This document shows positions 1 through 7,842 of a stretch of 31,153 nucleotides of DNA, one piece after another. The translations under genes were made by a program, and so were the position numbers. Source of the DNA: Coriobacteriaceae bacterium (GTDB lineage: Bacteria > Actinomycetota > Coriobacteriia > Coriobacteriales > Coriobacteriaceae). How positions within the stretch are numbered: the first letter of the stretch is position 1; the number at the start of each line of letters is the position of its first letter. The notes beneath the pieces were generated by a model. It did no database searches. It had not been told where the DNA came from and worked only from the letters and a program-made list of their open reading frames with translations. The stretch lies in the NCBI GenBank assembly GCA_902363875.1, contig CABJBO010000026.1, forward strand, positions 1 through 31,153, given 5' to 3'.

Positions 1-70
1 CTATTTATTCAGTCCAAGTTTCGGGGCGCAGTTCACAGGCACCTTTGTGGTGGCTTGGTCTGGCAGCATC

Positions 71-124
71 GTTTCCCCAGATAAAACCTGCCAAAATAAA
101 CCTGTCCCTAATTGGCAGGTTTTG
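71..124. repeat. GGGACAGG-type palindromic repeat, copy 1
   Basis: Two 12-base arms, at 83-94 and 112-123, are perfect inverted copies (AAAACCTGCCAA and its complement) around a 17-base loop that contains CCTGTCCCT. Bases 71-109 match 3309-3347 on the other strand at 38 of 39 positions. Being short, palindromic and intergenic, it fits a REP-like dispersed repeat. It lies just upstream of the first LacI gene. The family assignment is inference. Confidence 0.7.
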
Positions 125-143
125 CCACCCCAGGGGCGGGCGA

Positions 144-152
144 TGCTACAAT
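144..152 (+). promoter_or_regulatory. Extended -10 promoter of the first LacI gene
   Basis: TGC directly precedes TACAAT at 147-152, giving an extended -10 element 36 bases before the start codon. No good -35 box is seen 17 bases upstream. TACAAT also occurs upstream of several other genes in this window. Confidence 0.45.
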
Positions 153-187
153 CTGGCTTGTACTTGAAACGCATCAAAGGGGCCGCT

Positions 188-1300
188 ATGGCAAAGGTTA
201 AAATCAGCGACGTCGCGCGCGAAGCCGGGGTTTCGTTGGGCACAGTTTCCAACGCGCTCAACCATCCCGAAAAGTTGCGTCCCGAGACCCTCAAGCTCAT
301 TAACGAAACCATCAATCGACTGGGCTACCTGCCCAACCAAAGCGCTCGTCAGCTCGCGGGCGGTGCCACCAAGTCCTTTGGCCTGGTGCTCCCCCGTCTC
401 GATCACGGTTTTTCGCTCCAAATCGCCAGCGGCGCCCACAACGAGGCCCGCAAGCACGGCTACGACCTGCTCATCGCCAACGCCGATAACGACGATATTC
501 TCCAGGACCATTACCTGCGCTATTTTATGGGCACCCAGATGTCCGGCGTTATGGTTCAGCCCATGGCATCCCCCGACTGGCACCCCGCCATGACCAAGAT
601 GCCCGTGCCGATCGTCCATCTGGACATCCATTGCTCCGAGCCCGGCTACTACGTAGCGGCCGACAACGAGGCCCAGGGTCGCATCATTGCCGAACTCGCC
701 ATCGCCCGTGGCGCGCGCCATATTGTCGTCGTCGGCCGAGCAGCATTTATGCAACTCACCCTGCGCGTCCTTGGCATTCACAAGGCGCTCGCCCTACATC
801 CCGACATCAAGATCGAAGTCATTGACGCCGGCGAGTGGAACACGGCGGCCGACGGCTATGGTATCGGCAACCAAATCGCCGAGCGTCCCGCCGACGAACG
901 CCCCGATTTTGTCGTCGGTCTAACCGACGTGCTGGCCTCTGGCGTCGTTTCGGCACTGGTCGACAAGGGCATCTCTGTCCCCGGGCAAGTACGCGTAGCA
1001 GGCTGCGATGGTAACCCGCTCGCTTGGAGCGGATCGGTCCCGCTCACTACGGTAGCGCCCCCGGGCTACGAAATTGGCCGCAAGGGCGTCCAACTGCTGA
1101 TGGAGCAAATCGAGAACAAGGCCCCGGCAAAGACCAAGCATATCCGCGTCGGCTCTGCAGTGCGCACCGTCACCGCAGTCACGGCCACCGAGAATATCAA
1201 CCGCCAAGAACTGGTACGTCCGTTCCTACTGGAGCGCGCCAGCACCCAGGCAAGCACCCAGACCGACGCCACGGCCATCAACCTCGGCGCGTATCTATAG
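188..1300 (+). CDS. LacI-family transcriptional regulator
   Basis: A 370-residue DNA-binding regulator of the LacI/GalR family, which usually represses sugar genes until a sugar or sugar phosphate binds. Residues 3-50 form the classic helix-turn-helix and hinge helix (ISDVAREAGVSLGTVSNAL, then LGYLPNQSARQLAGG). The rest is the two-lobed periplasmic-binding-protein-like sensor domain. The frame is open 47 codons further upstream, but the ATG at 188 is chosen because AAAGGGG lies a few bases before it and the HTH follows at once. The C-terminal tail after about residue 335 is Thr/Ala-rich and looks unstructured. The effector is unknown. The only close neighbour is the convergent phosphatase gene, so the target may be elsewhere. 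Confidence 0.93.
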   Translation: MAKVKISDVAREAGVSLGTVSNALNHPEKLRPETLKLINETINRLGYLPNQSARQLAGGATKSFGLVLPRLDHGFSLQIASGAHNEARKHGYDLLIANADNDDILQDHYLRYFMGTQMSGVMVQPMASPDWHPAMTKMPVPIVHLDIHCSEPGYYVAADNEAQGRIIAELAIARGARHIVVVGRAAFMQLTLRVLGIHKALALHPDIKIEVIDAGEWNTAADGYGIGNQIAERPADERPDFVVGLTDVLASGVVSALVDKGISVPGQVRVAGCDGNPLAWSGSVPLTTVAPPGYEIGRKGVQLLMEQIENKAPAKTKHIRVGSAVRTVTAVTATENINRQELVRPFLLERASTQASTQTDATAINLGAYL

Positions 1301-1327
1301 CACGCCCGCAAGTATGCTAAGTCGCCG

Positions 1328-1373
1328 CTTAAGCAAAAGGGGCCCGACCATTGCCGGGCCCCTTTTGCTTAAG
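1328..1373. terminator. Bidirectional intrinsic terminator
   Basis: A perfect 19-bp stem (1328-1346 with 1355-1373) encloses an 8-base loop. The GC core GGGGCCCG is flanked by AAAA on one side and TTTT on the other, so it can end transcription from the LacI gene on plus and from the phosphatase gene on minus. Confidence 0.9.
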
Positions 1374-1413
1374 CGCAAACGTGGGTAATTGCTCGTTTCA
1401 ACACCGCAATTGT

Positions 1414-2064
1414 CTAGCGCACGGCCTTGACCACCGCCGTCAGATCGAACAGCGTATCGAGCACGGCCTCGCAGCCGTCCACCACGTCCTGCGGCAGCGG
1501 CACGATATCGGGGACGACACAGACGTGGCAACCGGCCGTAATGCCCGAGACGCAGCCGTTGCGCGAATCCTCGACCACGGCACACTCCTCGGGAGCAAAG
1601 CCCGCGCGCTCGCAGGCGAGCAGATACATCTCGGGGTCGGGCTTACCGTGCACGACGTCCTCGCCGCAGGTCACCGTCTCAAACTTGTCAAAAAGACCGA
1701 CCATCTTAAGGTTGCGCTCGGCCGTAACGAGACGCGACGACGTCGCCAGGCCCACGTGATAGCCCGCAGCCAGCAGCTCGTCTATGCACTCGGCGGCACC
1801 GGCCTTAAGCTCCAAATCGGTCTTAACTATCTCGTCGCGAATCTCCTTGTGGCGATGATAGATCGCCTCAGCGGTTTCTCTGCTGCCGTAATGCGCCTCA
1901 AGAATGTCCATGACATCGGGCAGCGTGCGACCGATAAACTGATGGATCAGCGCATCATCAATCGCGACCCCAAGCTCGGCAGCGCCCGCTTTCCATGCCT
2001 TAATGCCCAAACGCTCGGTATCGACCAGCGTTCCGTCCATGTCAAAAATAACAGCCTTAATCAT
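1414..2064 (-). CDS. HAD-superfamily sugar-phosphate phosphatase / beta-phosphoglucomutase-like
   Basis: A 216-residue cytosolic HAD hydrolase of subfamily IA. Motif I is FDMDGTLVD, with nucleophile Asp8 and general acid Asp10. Motif II is ATSSR, motif III the lysine in KPDPEMYL, and motif IV VVEDSRNG. The region between motif I and residue 85 is a helical cap. This arrangement is shared by phosphoglycolate phosphatases, 2-deoxyglucose-6-phosphate phosphatases and beta-phosphoglucomutases, so the substrate cannot be told from sequence; a small sugar phosphate is likely. The start at 2064 is preferred over an in-frame ATG at 2079 because AAGGGGA lies five bases before it. The gene is divergent from larE and convergent with the LacI gene. 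Confidence 0.9.
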   Translation of the reverse strand: MIKAVIFDMDGTLVDTERLGIKAWKAGAAELGVAIDDALIHQFIGRTLPDVMDILEAHYGSRETAEAIYHRHKEIRDEIVKTDLELKAGAAECIDELLAAGYHVGLATSSRLVTAERNLKMVGLFDKFETVTCGEDVVHGKPDPEMYLLACERAGFAPEECAVVEDSRNGCVSGITAGCHVCVVPDIVPLPQDVVDGCEAVLDTLFDLTAVVKAVR

Positions 2065-2232
2065 ATCGGTCCCCTTCATCGGCTTGCGTTACCGCCACTC
2101 TACCGCACTTTACAAACTTGTATATAACGTATATAGCATATTGAACTTCCGTTACATAGATAGAAGTCTTATGGCGAGCTGCTCGGTAGGATTATAGTTT
2201 TCGACCGAGTACTCAACGGTAAGGAACGTTTC

Positions 2233-3111
2233 ATGTTTTCAGATAGCACCGCGTCCACAAAGGAGCTTCAGGACAAACTCGCAGCGCTCGAGCAGCTGCT
2301 TTTGGCATACGGTCGCGTCGCCATCGGCTTTTCCGGCGGCGTCGACAGCAGCTTTTTGGCCGCGGTCTGCGCCCGTATCATGCCCGCCGACACGCTTCTC
2401 GTTCACCTCACCACGCCGCTCATCGGCACGCCCGAACAGACCTCGTTTGAGCGCTCCGTTGATGGACAAGCCAATGAGGGGCCGCATTTTAAGCTCCCCG
2501 TGCTCAATCTTTCGGTCGATCAGCTGCAGCTCCCCCAAGTAGCCTGCAACGATGCCAATCGCTGCTACCACTGCAAGCATGCCGGCTTTACCGCTATCGT
2601 CAACCACGCCAAGTCGCTCGGCTTTCTCACCGTCATCGATGGCAGCAACGCAAGCGACCGCGGCGATTATCGCCCCGGCATGCGCGCCGCCCAGGAGCTC
2701 GGCGTACGCTCCCCTCTCATGGAGGTCGGCTTTACCAAGGACGAAGAGCGCGAGCTGCTGCGCGTATGGGGCTATCCCGTTTGGAACCTGCCGGCGGGAG
2801 CCTGTCTTGCCACGCGCGTCCCCACGGGCGAGGAGCTTACGCGCGATAAGATCGATTTAATCCGTACCTGCGAGGACTACCTGCACGATCTTGACCTGGC
2901 GCAGGTTCGCGCGCGCTTGGTCGGCGGCTGCATGCATATCGAGGCCGTTCCCGCAGATATCACCAAGATTGCCGCTCTAGGCGGTAGTACCGTCGATGCC
3001 GAGGGCAAGACCCCGCTGCCCGCCGCCATCGAGTCCGCGCTGCGCGAGCTGGGCTGCGGTCACATCTCCCCCGAGGTCACCCCCTACATCCACGGCAACA
3101 TGAACCTATAA
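2233..3111 (+). CDS. larE: LarE-type ATP-dependent sulfur insertase
   Basis: A 292-residue PP-loop ATPase matching LarE, which sulfurates the pyridinium dicarboxylate precursor of the nickel-pincer nucleotide cofactor of lactate racemase. The ATP-binding SGGVDSS motif lies at about residues 34-40. RCYHCK supplies Cys111 and Cys114, and ACLATR supplies Cys191. LarE of Lactobacillus plantarum keeps only the last of these cysteines and sacrifices it as sulfur donor. Homologues with all three bind a [4Fe-4S] cluster, so this one is predicted to be the cluster-dependent, multi-turnover type. The ATG at 2233 follows AAGGAACG. No larA, larB or larC is in the window, so the partner enzymes must lie elsewhere, or the protein serves another thiolation. 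A terminator follows at 3189. Confidence 0.88.
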   Translation: MFSDSTASTKELQDKLAALEQLLLAYGRVAIGFSGGVDSSFLAAVCARIMPADTLLVHLTTPLIGTPEQTSFERSVDGQANEGPHFKLPVLNLSVDQLQLPQVACNDANRCYHCKHAGFTAIVNHAKSLGFLTVIDGSNASDRGDYRPGMRAAQELGVRSPLMEVGFTKDEERELLRVWGYPVWNLPAGACLATRVPTGEELTRDKIDLIRTCEDYLHDLDLAQVRARLVGGCMHIEAVPADITKIAALGGSTVDAEGKTPLPAAIESALRELGCGHISPEVTPYIHGNMNL

Positions 3112-3138
3112 GTTACGCCGTTTTACAAACGGCGTAAC
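3112..3138. repeat. Perfect 12-bp palindrome at the larE stop codon
   Basis: GTTACGCCGTTT at 3112-3123 and its exact complement at 3127-3138 enclose a 3-base loop, starting one base after the larE TAA. No U-tract follows, so it is more likely an mRNA-stabilising stem or a protein-binding palindrome than a terminator. Confidence 0.65.
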
Positions 3139-3188
3139 CGCTCGGCGCTGCGCAGGCCCCGGGCACGGCAATCTGACGCTCAACTTCA

Positions 3189-3221
3189 CGGGCGCGACCA
3201 AAAGGTCAGCGCCCGCTTGTT
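3189..3221 (+). terminator. Probable intrinsic terminator of larE
   Basis: CGGGCGCGACC (3189-3199) pairs with 3204-3215 with one bulged A, around an AAAA loop, and is followed by CTTGTTT. It sits 78 bases past the larE stop. Confidence 0.6.
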
Positions 3222-3296
3222 TCACGTCACCTTGCCGCACCCGACGCCCGCTCGCTCGCGTATGCTCAACCTGATCTACATAAGTAAACTGTCACC

Positions 3297-3347
3297 AACC
3301 TACCAAAAAGGGACAGGTTTGTTTTGGCAGGTTTTATCTGGGGAAAC
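3297..3347. repeat. GGGACAGG-type palindromic repeat, copy 2 (inverted)
   Basis: Bases 3309-3347 are the reverse complement of 71-109 with one mismatch. The outer arms AACCTACCAAAA (3297-3308) and TTTTGGCAGGTT pair with one mismatch, keeping the hairpin seen in copy 1. The orientation is opposite to copy 1, about 3.2 kb away. Confidence 0.7.
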
Positions 3348-3353
3348 GCAAGC

Positions 3354-3389
3354 AGGGCCGCGACGCCTATATGGCGTCGCGGCCCTTTT
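3354..3389. terminator. Strong GC hairpin between larE and the sugar operon
   Basis: A perfect 14-bp stem (3354-3367 with 3373-3386) has a TATAT loop. It is followed by TTTT on the plus strand, so it is a good terminator in that direction. On the minus strand, where the six-gene sugar operon ends at 3429, the tail is only weakly T-rich (CTGCTTGCGTTT). It probably insulates both convergent units. Confidence 0.7.
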
Positions 3390-3428
3390 CCTTGGAGAAG
3401 GATCGATTGATTGAACGGGATGACCGTT

Positions 3429-3881
3429 CTAGTCTTCGAGTCCGCTATTGATGAGCTCCGCAATCTCAACGGGATCGGTGCTCGCGCGCACCTTGTCACG
3501 GAAGCCGGCGTCCATCAGCATCACGGCAGCCTTGGAGAGCAGACGCAGATGCGTGGTTCCAGCCTCGCCGGCGGGCACGTACAGCGCGAGCGCAACATCG
3601 ACGGGCACCCCATCGAAGCTCGGCCATTCAACGGGCTCGGCCAGTTTAAGCACGGCAACGCCCGGCGTGTGGATCGCGTCGCTTTTGGCATGCGGAACGG
3701 CAAAACCGGCGACAAGGCCGGTCTCGGCCTCGTTCTCGCGAGCGATAAAGGCAGCCTCTACGGCAGATGCGTCATCGGCAAAGCCGAGCTCGATGGCCTG
3801 CTCGGACAAATAATGCAGGGCGTCCTCGCGCGAGGCGGCGATATACCCAATCGTCACTTGGTTGGCAGATACAAATCCCAT
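3429..3881 (-). CDS. PTS sugar transporter EIIA component, fructose/mannitol type
   Basis: A 150-residue cytosolic phosphocarrier of the PTS EIIA-2 (fructose/mannitol) family. It takes phosphate from HPr on a histidine and passes it to EIIB. The active site is GFAVPHAKSDAI, with His64 as the predicted phosphorylation site, and the length is normal for a stand-alone EIIA. It is the last gene of the sugar operon, 11 bases after the transketolase C-subunit gene. The operon's first gene encodes an EIIBC fusion that lacks EIIA, so the two very likely form one permease despite lying at opposite ends of the operon. Confidence 0.92.
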   Translation of the reverse strand: MGFVSANQVTIGYIAASREDALHYLSEQAIELGFADDASAVEAAFIARENEAETGLVAGFAVPHAKSDAIHTPGVAVLKLAEPVEWPSFDGVPVDVALALYVPAGEAGTTHLRLLSKAAVMLMDAGFRDKVRASTDPVEIAELINSGLED

Positions 3882-3892
3882 GGAAACCTTCC

Positions 3893-4831
3893 TTACAACA
3901 CAGACCTGACCGCAGCTTCGATGCCGTCGGCATCCAAACCGTACTTGTGCAGCAAATCGACCGCAGGGCCAGACTCGCCGTACACATCGCGCACGCCGAC
4001 GCGACGCATCGGCACCGGATGCTGCTCCGCGAGCACCGAGGCCACGGCCTCGCCAAGACCACCGATAATCGAATGCTCCTCGGCAGTGACCACACGACCA
4101 GTCTTCTTGGCGCTGGCAACCACCAGGCGCTCATCAAGCGGCTTGATCGTGTGCATGTTGATGACCTCGGCGTCAATACCATCGGCAGCGAGCGCCTCGG
4201 CAGCCTCAAGCGCCTCGGCGACCATCAGGCCGCAGGCGATGATGGTCACATCGGACCCCTCGCGCACGACCACGCCGCGACCAATCTTGAACTCATAGTC
4301 CTCGCGGTCGTTGATGACCGGTGTTGCCAGACGGCCGAAGCGCATGTAGACCGGACCTTCAAACTCATAGGCGGCGCGCACGCAAGCACGAGCCTCGATG
4401 TCATCTGCGGGAACGATCACCGTCATACCCGGAATAGTGCGCATGAGCGCGATGTCCTCGCAGCACTGATGCGTAGCGCCGTCTTCACCGACCGAGATGC
4501 CCGCATGCGTGGCGCCGATTTTGACGTTGAGGTGCGGATAGCCGATGGAATTGCGCACCTGCTCGTACGCACGACCGGCGGCGAACATGGCAAAGGTGCT
4601 CGCAAAGGCGACGTGGCCCGTGGCCGCAATGCCGGCGGCAAGCCCCATCAAGTTGCTTTCGGCAATGCCGGCATCGTAGAAGCGCTCAGGGTGCGCAGCC
4701 TTAAACTTACCGGTCTGCGTGGCGGCGGCTAAATCAGCATCGAGGACCACAAAGTCATCGCGCTCATTGCCCAGCTCGACAAGTGCCTCGCCGTAGCTAA
4801 CGCGCGTGGCAACTTTCTTGACGTCTGCCAT
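3893..4831 (-). CDS. Transketolase, C-terminal subunit
   Basis: A 312-residue protein equal to the pyrimidine-binding and C-terminal domains of transketolase. The thiamine-activating glutamate lies in AGIAESNLMG (about Glu58). Conserved active-site histidines lie in GATHAGIS (His109) and in the GEDGATHQ segment (His121). With the N-subunit encoded just upstream it should form one active enzyme moving two-carbon ketol units between sugar phosphates. Its ATG at 4831 overlaps the N-subunit stop as TAATG, implying coupled translation and equal amounts of the two subunits. Split transketolases are common in Gram-positive bacteria and archaea. The adjacent transaldolase gene supports a role in the non-oxidative pentose-phosphate route. 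Confidence 0.93.
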   Translation of the reverse strand: MADVKKVATRVSYGEALVELGNERDDFVVLDADLAAATQTGKFKAAHPERFYDAGIAESNLMGLAAGIAATGHVAFASTFAMFAAGRAYEQVRNSIGYPHLNVKIGATHAGISVGEDGATHQCCEDIALMRTIPGMTVIVPADDIEARACVRAAYEFEGPVYMRFGRLATPVINDREDYEFKIGRGVVVREGSDVTIIACGLMVAEALEAAEALAADGIDAEVINMHTIKPLDERLVVASAKKTGRVVTAEEHSIIGGLGEAVASVLAEQHPVPMRRVGVRDVYGESGPAVDLLHKYGLDADGIEAAVRSVL

Positions 4832-5661
4832 TAGAGCTCCTCCCCTGCTGCTGCGAGCTCGGCCATGGCCTGCTCAAACTGTTCATCGTTGGGTGCCTTG
4901 CCATGCCAGCCCACCTGGTTTTCCATAAAGGAGACGCCCTTGCCCTTCACCGTCTCGGCGATAATGGCCACGGGCGAGGCACTCACTTTGCGAGCCTCGG
5001 CAAAGGCGGCGGCAATCTGCGCCATGTCGTTACCGTCGGCGAGCTCGATCACATGCCACTTAAAGGCGCGGAACTTGTCGGCAAGCGGCATAGCCGAGTT
5101 AACTTCATCGATACTGCCGTCAATTTGCAGGCCATTGTGATCGACGATAGCAACGAGGTTATCCAAGTCGTGGTTGCCGGCGAACATGGCCGCCTCCCAC
5201 ACCTGGCCCTCCTCGCACTCGCCGTCGCCCAGCAGCGTGTAAACACGGTAGCTGTCACCCCAGTGCTTTGCGGCGAGCGCCATTCCAACCGCGGCGGAGA
5301 TACCCTGACCGAGCGATCCGGTAGACATGTCGACGCCCGGAGTGTCATTCATATTGGGATGGCCCTGCAGGCGGCTGCCGATATGACGGAGCGTCTCGAG
5401 CTCCTCCTTGGGAAAGAACCCGCGCTCGGCGAGCACGGCATAGAGTGCCGGAGCGCAGTGTCCCTTGGAGAGCACAAAGCGATCGCGCTCGGCGCAGCTC
5501 GGATTCGCCGGGTCGACATCCATTTCCTCAAAGTAGAGGTAGGTCATAATGTCGGCGGCGCCAAGCGATCCGCCCGGATGCCCCGACTTGGCAGCGTGGA
5601 CACCCGTGACAATACCGCGGCGAACCTCATTGGCAATCTTGGCCAGTTCCTGATCGGTCAT
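4831..5661 (-). CDS. Transketolase, N-terminal subunit
   Basis: A 276-residue protein equal to the thiamine-diphosphate-binding half of transketolase. KSGHPGGSLG (His28), LSKGHCAPALY (His68) and TGSLGQG (114-120) are the usual substrate and cofactor contacts. GDGECEEGQVWEA starting at residue 145, followed by DHNGLQID, is the metal and diphosphate motif. The frame stays open upstream to 5802, but the ATG at 5661 fits the family start and follows AGAGGA. The stop overlaps the start of the C-subunit gene by one base. A GC-rich hairpin at 5683-5713 lies just before the ribosome-binding site. Confidence 0.93.
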   Translation of the reverse strand: MTDQELAKIANEVRRGIVTGVHAAKSGHPGGSLGAADIMTYLYFEEMDVDPANPSCAERDRFVLSKGHCAPALYAVLAERGFFPKEELETLRHIGSRLQGHPNMNDTPGVDMSTGSLGQGISAAVGMALAAKHWGDSYRVYTLLGDGECEEGQVWEAAMFAGNHDLDNLVAIVDHNGLQIDGSIDEVNSAMPLADKFRAFKWHVIELADGNDMAQIAAAFAEARKVSASPVAIIAETVKGKGVSFMENQVGWHGKAPNDEQFEQAMAELAAAGEEL

Positions 5662-5682
5662 GGAGTTTCCTCTCTTGAGCAC

Positions 5683-5713
5683 GCCGGCCCGGCATAACAA
5701 ATGCTGGGCCGGC
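5683..5713 (-). repeat. Intercistronic hairpin between transaldolase and transketolase genes
   Basis: Arms 5683-5694 and 5702-5713 pair over 12 bp with one G-U type position around a 7-base loop. It sits 22 bases before the transketolase start and no U-tract follows, so it is probably an mRNA stability or processing element. Confidence 0.6.
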
Positions 5714-5723
5714 AGAACCATCG

Positions 5724-6407
5724 TTACTGTGCCTCGACGACCTTTTTCCAGTCGGCCTCGAACGAGGCAAGGCCCTGGTCGGTCAGCGGGTGATGCAGGC
5801 ATTTCTTAAGAGCAGCCATGGGGACGGTCGCAATATCGGCACCGAGCAGCGCCGCCTGGGTCACGTGATTGGGCGTGCGGACGGATGCGGTGATGATCTC
5901 GACGGTGTCGTCGACGTTCTTGCCAGTCCAGTCATAGTTCTTAATGCAGGTCACAACGTTGTCGAGCTGCGAAATACCGTCCTCGGCGATGTCGTCAAAG
6001 CGGCCGACGAACGGGCTGATGTAGCGGGCACCGGCGTTGGCGGCCATGAGGGCCTGGGTCGGCGAGAAAACAAGCGTCATGTTGACGCGCACGCCTGCAT
6101 CGGCCAGGGCGCGGCAGGCGGCGAGGCCGGCCTCACAGACGGGGAGCTTGACCACGATGTTGGGAGCCAGGGCGGCAAGACGCTTGCCCTCCTCGATCAT
6201 GCCCTCGGCAGTAGTCGCGGTGGACTCGGCGGACACGGGCAGTCCCTCGCAAAGCTCGGCGATCTTGAGCATGTGGGGCTCAAAGTCGGCCAGCTTGCCG
6301 CCGGTCTTGGCGTACAGGGACGGGTTGGTGGTGACGCCGGCAAGGCAGCCCCAGCTCTTGGCCTCGGCGATCTCGTCAAGGTTGGCGGTATCGATAAAGA
6401 ACTTCAT
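5724..6407 (-). CDS. tal: Transaldolase (short TalC/FSA-type)
   Basis: A 227-residue class I aldolase of the short transaldolase family. The Schiff-base lysine is Lys87 in VVKLPV. Two positions that separate transaldolases from fructose-6-phosphate aldolases can be read. Where E. coli FSA has Gln59 (FAQVMATTAEGM), this protein has Glu61. Where FSA has Tyr in APYVNR, it has Phe in SPFVGR. Both favour true transaldolase activity, moving dihydroxyacetone units between fructose-6-phosphate and erythrose-4-phosphate. The ATG at 6407 follows AAGGAG with good spacing. It lies between the gatZ-like and transketolase genes in the sugar operon. Confidence 0.93.
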   Translation of the reverse strand: MKFFIDTANLDEIAEAKSWGCLAGVTTNPSLYAKTGGKLADFEPHMLKIAELCEGLPVSAESTATTAEGMIEEGKRLAALAPNIVVKLPVCEAGLAACRALADAGVRVNMTLVFSPTQALMAANAGARYISPFVGRFDDIAEDGISQLDNVVTCIKNYDWTGKNVDDTVEIITASVRTPNHVTQAALLGADIATVPMAALKKCLHHPLTDQGLASFEADWKKVVEAQ

Positions 6408-6444
6408 GGTGCAAACTCCTTCGGAGGAATCCAAAACTCAAAAA

Positions 6445-6475
6445 ATAGGACAAAGGGGATGTCCCTTTGTCCTAT
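6445..6475. repeat. Palindromic GGACAAAGGG hairpin in the gatZ-tal gap
   Basis: Arms 6445-6457 and 6463-6475 form a perfect 13-bp stem with a 5-base loop (ATAGGACAAAGGG and its complement). It contains the GGGACA core seen in the other intergenic palindromes of this window, but it differs in length, so family membership is tentative. Confidence 0.6.
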
Positions 6476-6477
6476 GT

Positions 6478-6513
6478 GCCGGGCCTGCAGCTGGGACATG
6501 CCCCAGGCCCGGC
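6478..6513 (-). repeat. Second GC-rich hairpin in the gatZ-tal gap
   Basis: GCCGGGCCTG at 6478-6487 pairs exactly with 6504-6513. The loop holds a competing TGGG/CCCA pairing. It lies 20 bases past the gatZ-like stop and has no U-tract. Confidence 0.55.
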
Positions 6514-6532
6514 GTCGTGTAGGAAAAGCTAC

Positions 6533-7801
6533 TTAGAGAGCCTTCTCGATGCGGCTCGTGACGCCCTTGAGGTTAAGACCGACGACGTACTGCTTGATCG
6601 GGCGCTTGATGTGCTCGATCACAAAGCGCTTACCGTCGATGTCCTGGGCAGCGAGGTTGCGATAGAGCTTCTCGACCTGCTCCTTGACCTCGGGATCGTT
6701 AAAGGCGTAGTGACCGGAGACATCCAGAATCTTCAGGCTGAGCTCGTCGTCGGCCAGAATGTCGTCAACCTGCAGGTTGACATCGTCGCCGGTCATCCAC
6801 TTGCGCCAGCGCTCGGTCTTGATAGCCTTGACCAGCAGCGTGTGATACAGGTCGGAGGGATCGTCGCACAGGCCGTTGTCGACCAGAATCTGCTCGGTAG
6901 CGCAGAGCTTGAGGTAAGCGCGGGTCTCCTCGGTGCCGTACTGGGGAGCAACATTGGAAGCGGTCACGTGAGCCGGAATGTGCTCGAGCAGCGTCGCGTC
7001 ATCCAGGTAGTCGGCGTTGTGCTCCTTCAGGCCCACGCCATAGCGCTTGGCCATGTCGGCGAGCTCGCGGGCGTTCTTAAAGTTATAGTGACCGACCTGC
7101 TCGGTCCAACGGGTGAGTGTACCGGTCTGACCGACGATAAAGGTGGGCATGGGGCAGCCACGCTTCTCGAGCTCGGGCTGCAGCTGAGAAATGAACTCCT
7201 CGTACTTATCGGTAGAGGTCAAGCCGCCATTGGTCTCCTCGGTACCGACCTCATAGGCAACCTCGGGCAGATTATGCTCGCGACGGTACTGCTCAAGGTA
7301 GTCGATAAGATCGATCGTGCGGCGAAGCACCACGTCGAGCGGAATAACCTTGCCGATCTGATAGGGGTCCTTGGTGGGGTCGACCATCAGCAGGTCAAAG
7401 CCTGCCTCCATGTCGGCGACGAAGGACTTGCGGGCGAGCTCCATGGCCTCGTCCTCGGGCAGGTGGGCATTACGCTCCTCGTCGCGCTGCCACGGACCGC
7501 CGTGATCGCGGCACAGGTAGTACGGACCGGTGTAACCCACCTCGTCGGCAACCTTCTTGATGTCGGCGGCAAAGCGCGTCTGGTCCCAACCGTTAACGTA
7601 GCCGGCGCCCATCTCGTCCATATCGACCTGGTTGCGGCTGGCGATAAACATGGGCGGGAAATCCTCGTCCTTGGCAAGCTCGAACACGGCCTGAATCAGG
7701 TTGGGGCTCATGGGGCCAATGCCGACCATGGTTGCGTGATCGCCGCTATCCTGCAGCTTGAGCATGCCCTGAACGGCCTGGCGGATGGTGAGGTTGGACA
7801 T
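6533..7801 (-). CDS. GatZ/KbaZ-like protein, candidate ketose-phosphate 4-epimerase
   Basis: A 422-residue TIM-barrel protein of the family named class II tagatose-bisphosphate aldolase, non-catalytic subunit. Recognisable segments are IASRNQVD (about 54-60), CRDHGGPW (97-104) and YEVGTEE (183-189). Classical GatZ/KbaZ instead carry GGDHLGPN-type and GTEVP-type versions of the last two. Members of this wider family have been shown to interconvert fructose-6-phosphate and tagatose-6-phosphate by 4-epimerisation. No gatY/kbaY catalytic aldolase and no sugar-phosphate kinase is nearby, so an epimerase role on the PTS product is more plausible than an accessory-subunit role; this is inference. 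The start at 7801 follows AAGGAG. It is second in the sugar operon. Confidence 0.82.
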   Translation of the reverse strand: MSNLTIRQAVQGMLKLQDSGDHATMVGIGPMSPNLIQAVFELAKDEDFPPMFIASRNQVDMDEMGAGYVNGWDQTRFAADIKKVADEVGYTGPYYLCRDHGGPWQRDEERNAHLPEDEAMELARKSFVADMEAGFDLLMVDPTKDPYQIGKVIPLDVVLRRTIDLIDYLEQYRREHNLPEVAYEVGTEETNGGLTSTDKYEEFISQLQPELEKRGCPMPTFIVGQTGTLTRWTEQVGHYNFKNARELADMAKRYGVGLKEHNADYLDDATLLEHIPAHVTASNVAPQYGTEETRAYLKLCATEQILVDNGLCDDPSDLYHTLLVKAIKTERWRKWMTGDDVNLQVDDILADDELSLKILDVSGHYAFNDPEVKEQVEKLYRNLAAQDIDGKRFVIEHIKRPIKQYVVGLNLKGVTSRIEKAL

Positions 7802-7842
7802 TTTGTTCTCCTTCTCCAGAGGATTTTTGACAAAAGTTCCCT

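Larger units (their letters stand above)
3112..3428. other. 317-base convergent intergenic region
   Basis: This gap lies between larE (plus) and the EIIA gene (minus). It contains four separate structured elements, listed individually: a 12-bp palindrome, a probable larE terminator, the second GGGACAGG repeat and a long GC hairpin. I see no coding region in it. Confidence 0.7.

Noticed and set aside
1..315. A 104-codon minus-strand frame at the window start
   Set aside because: It overlaps the HTH-coding part of the LacI gene and the palindromic repeat, with no ribosome-binding site or known motif.
2118..2138. GntR-like operator TGTATATA-ACG-TATATAGC between the phosphatase gene and larE
   Set aside because: The symmetry is partial and comes mostly from TA repeats; no GntR regulator is nearby.
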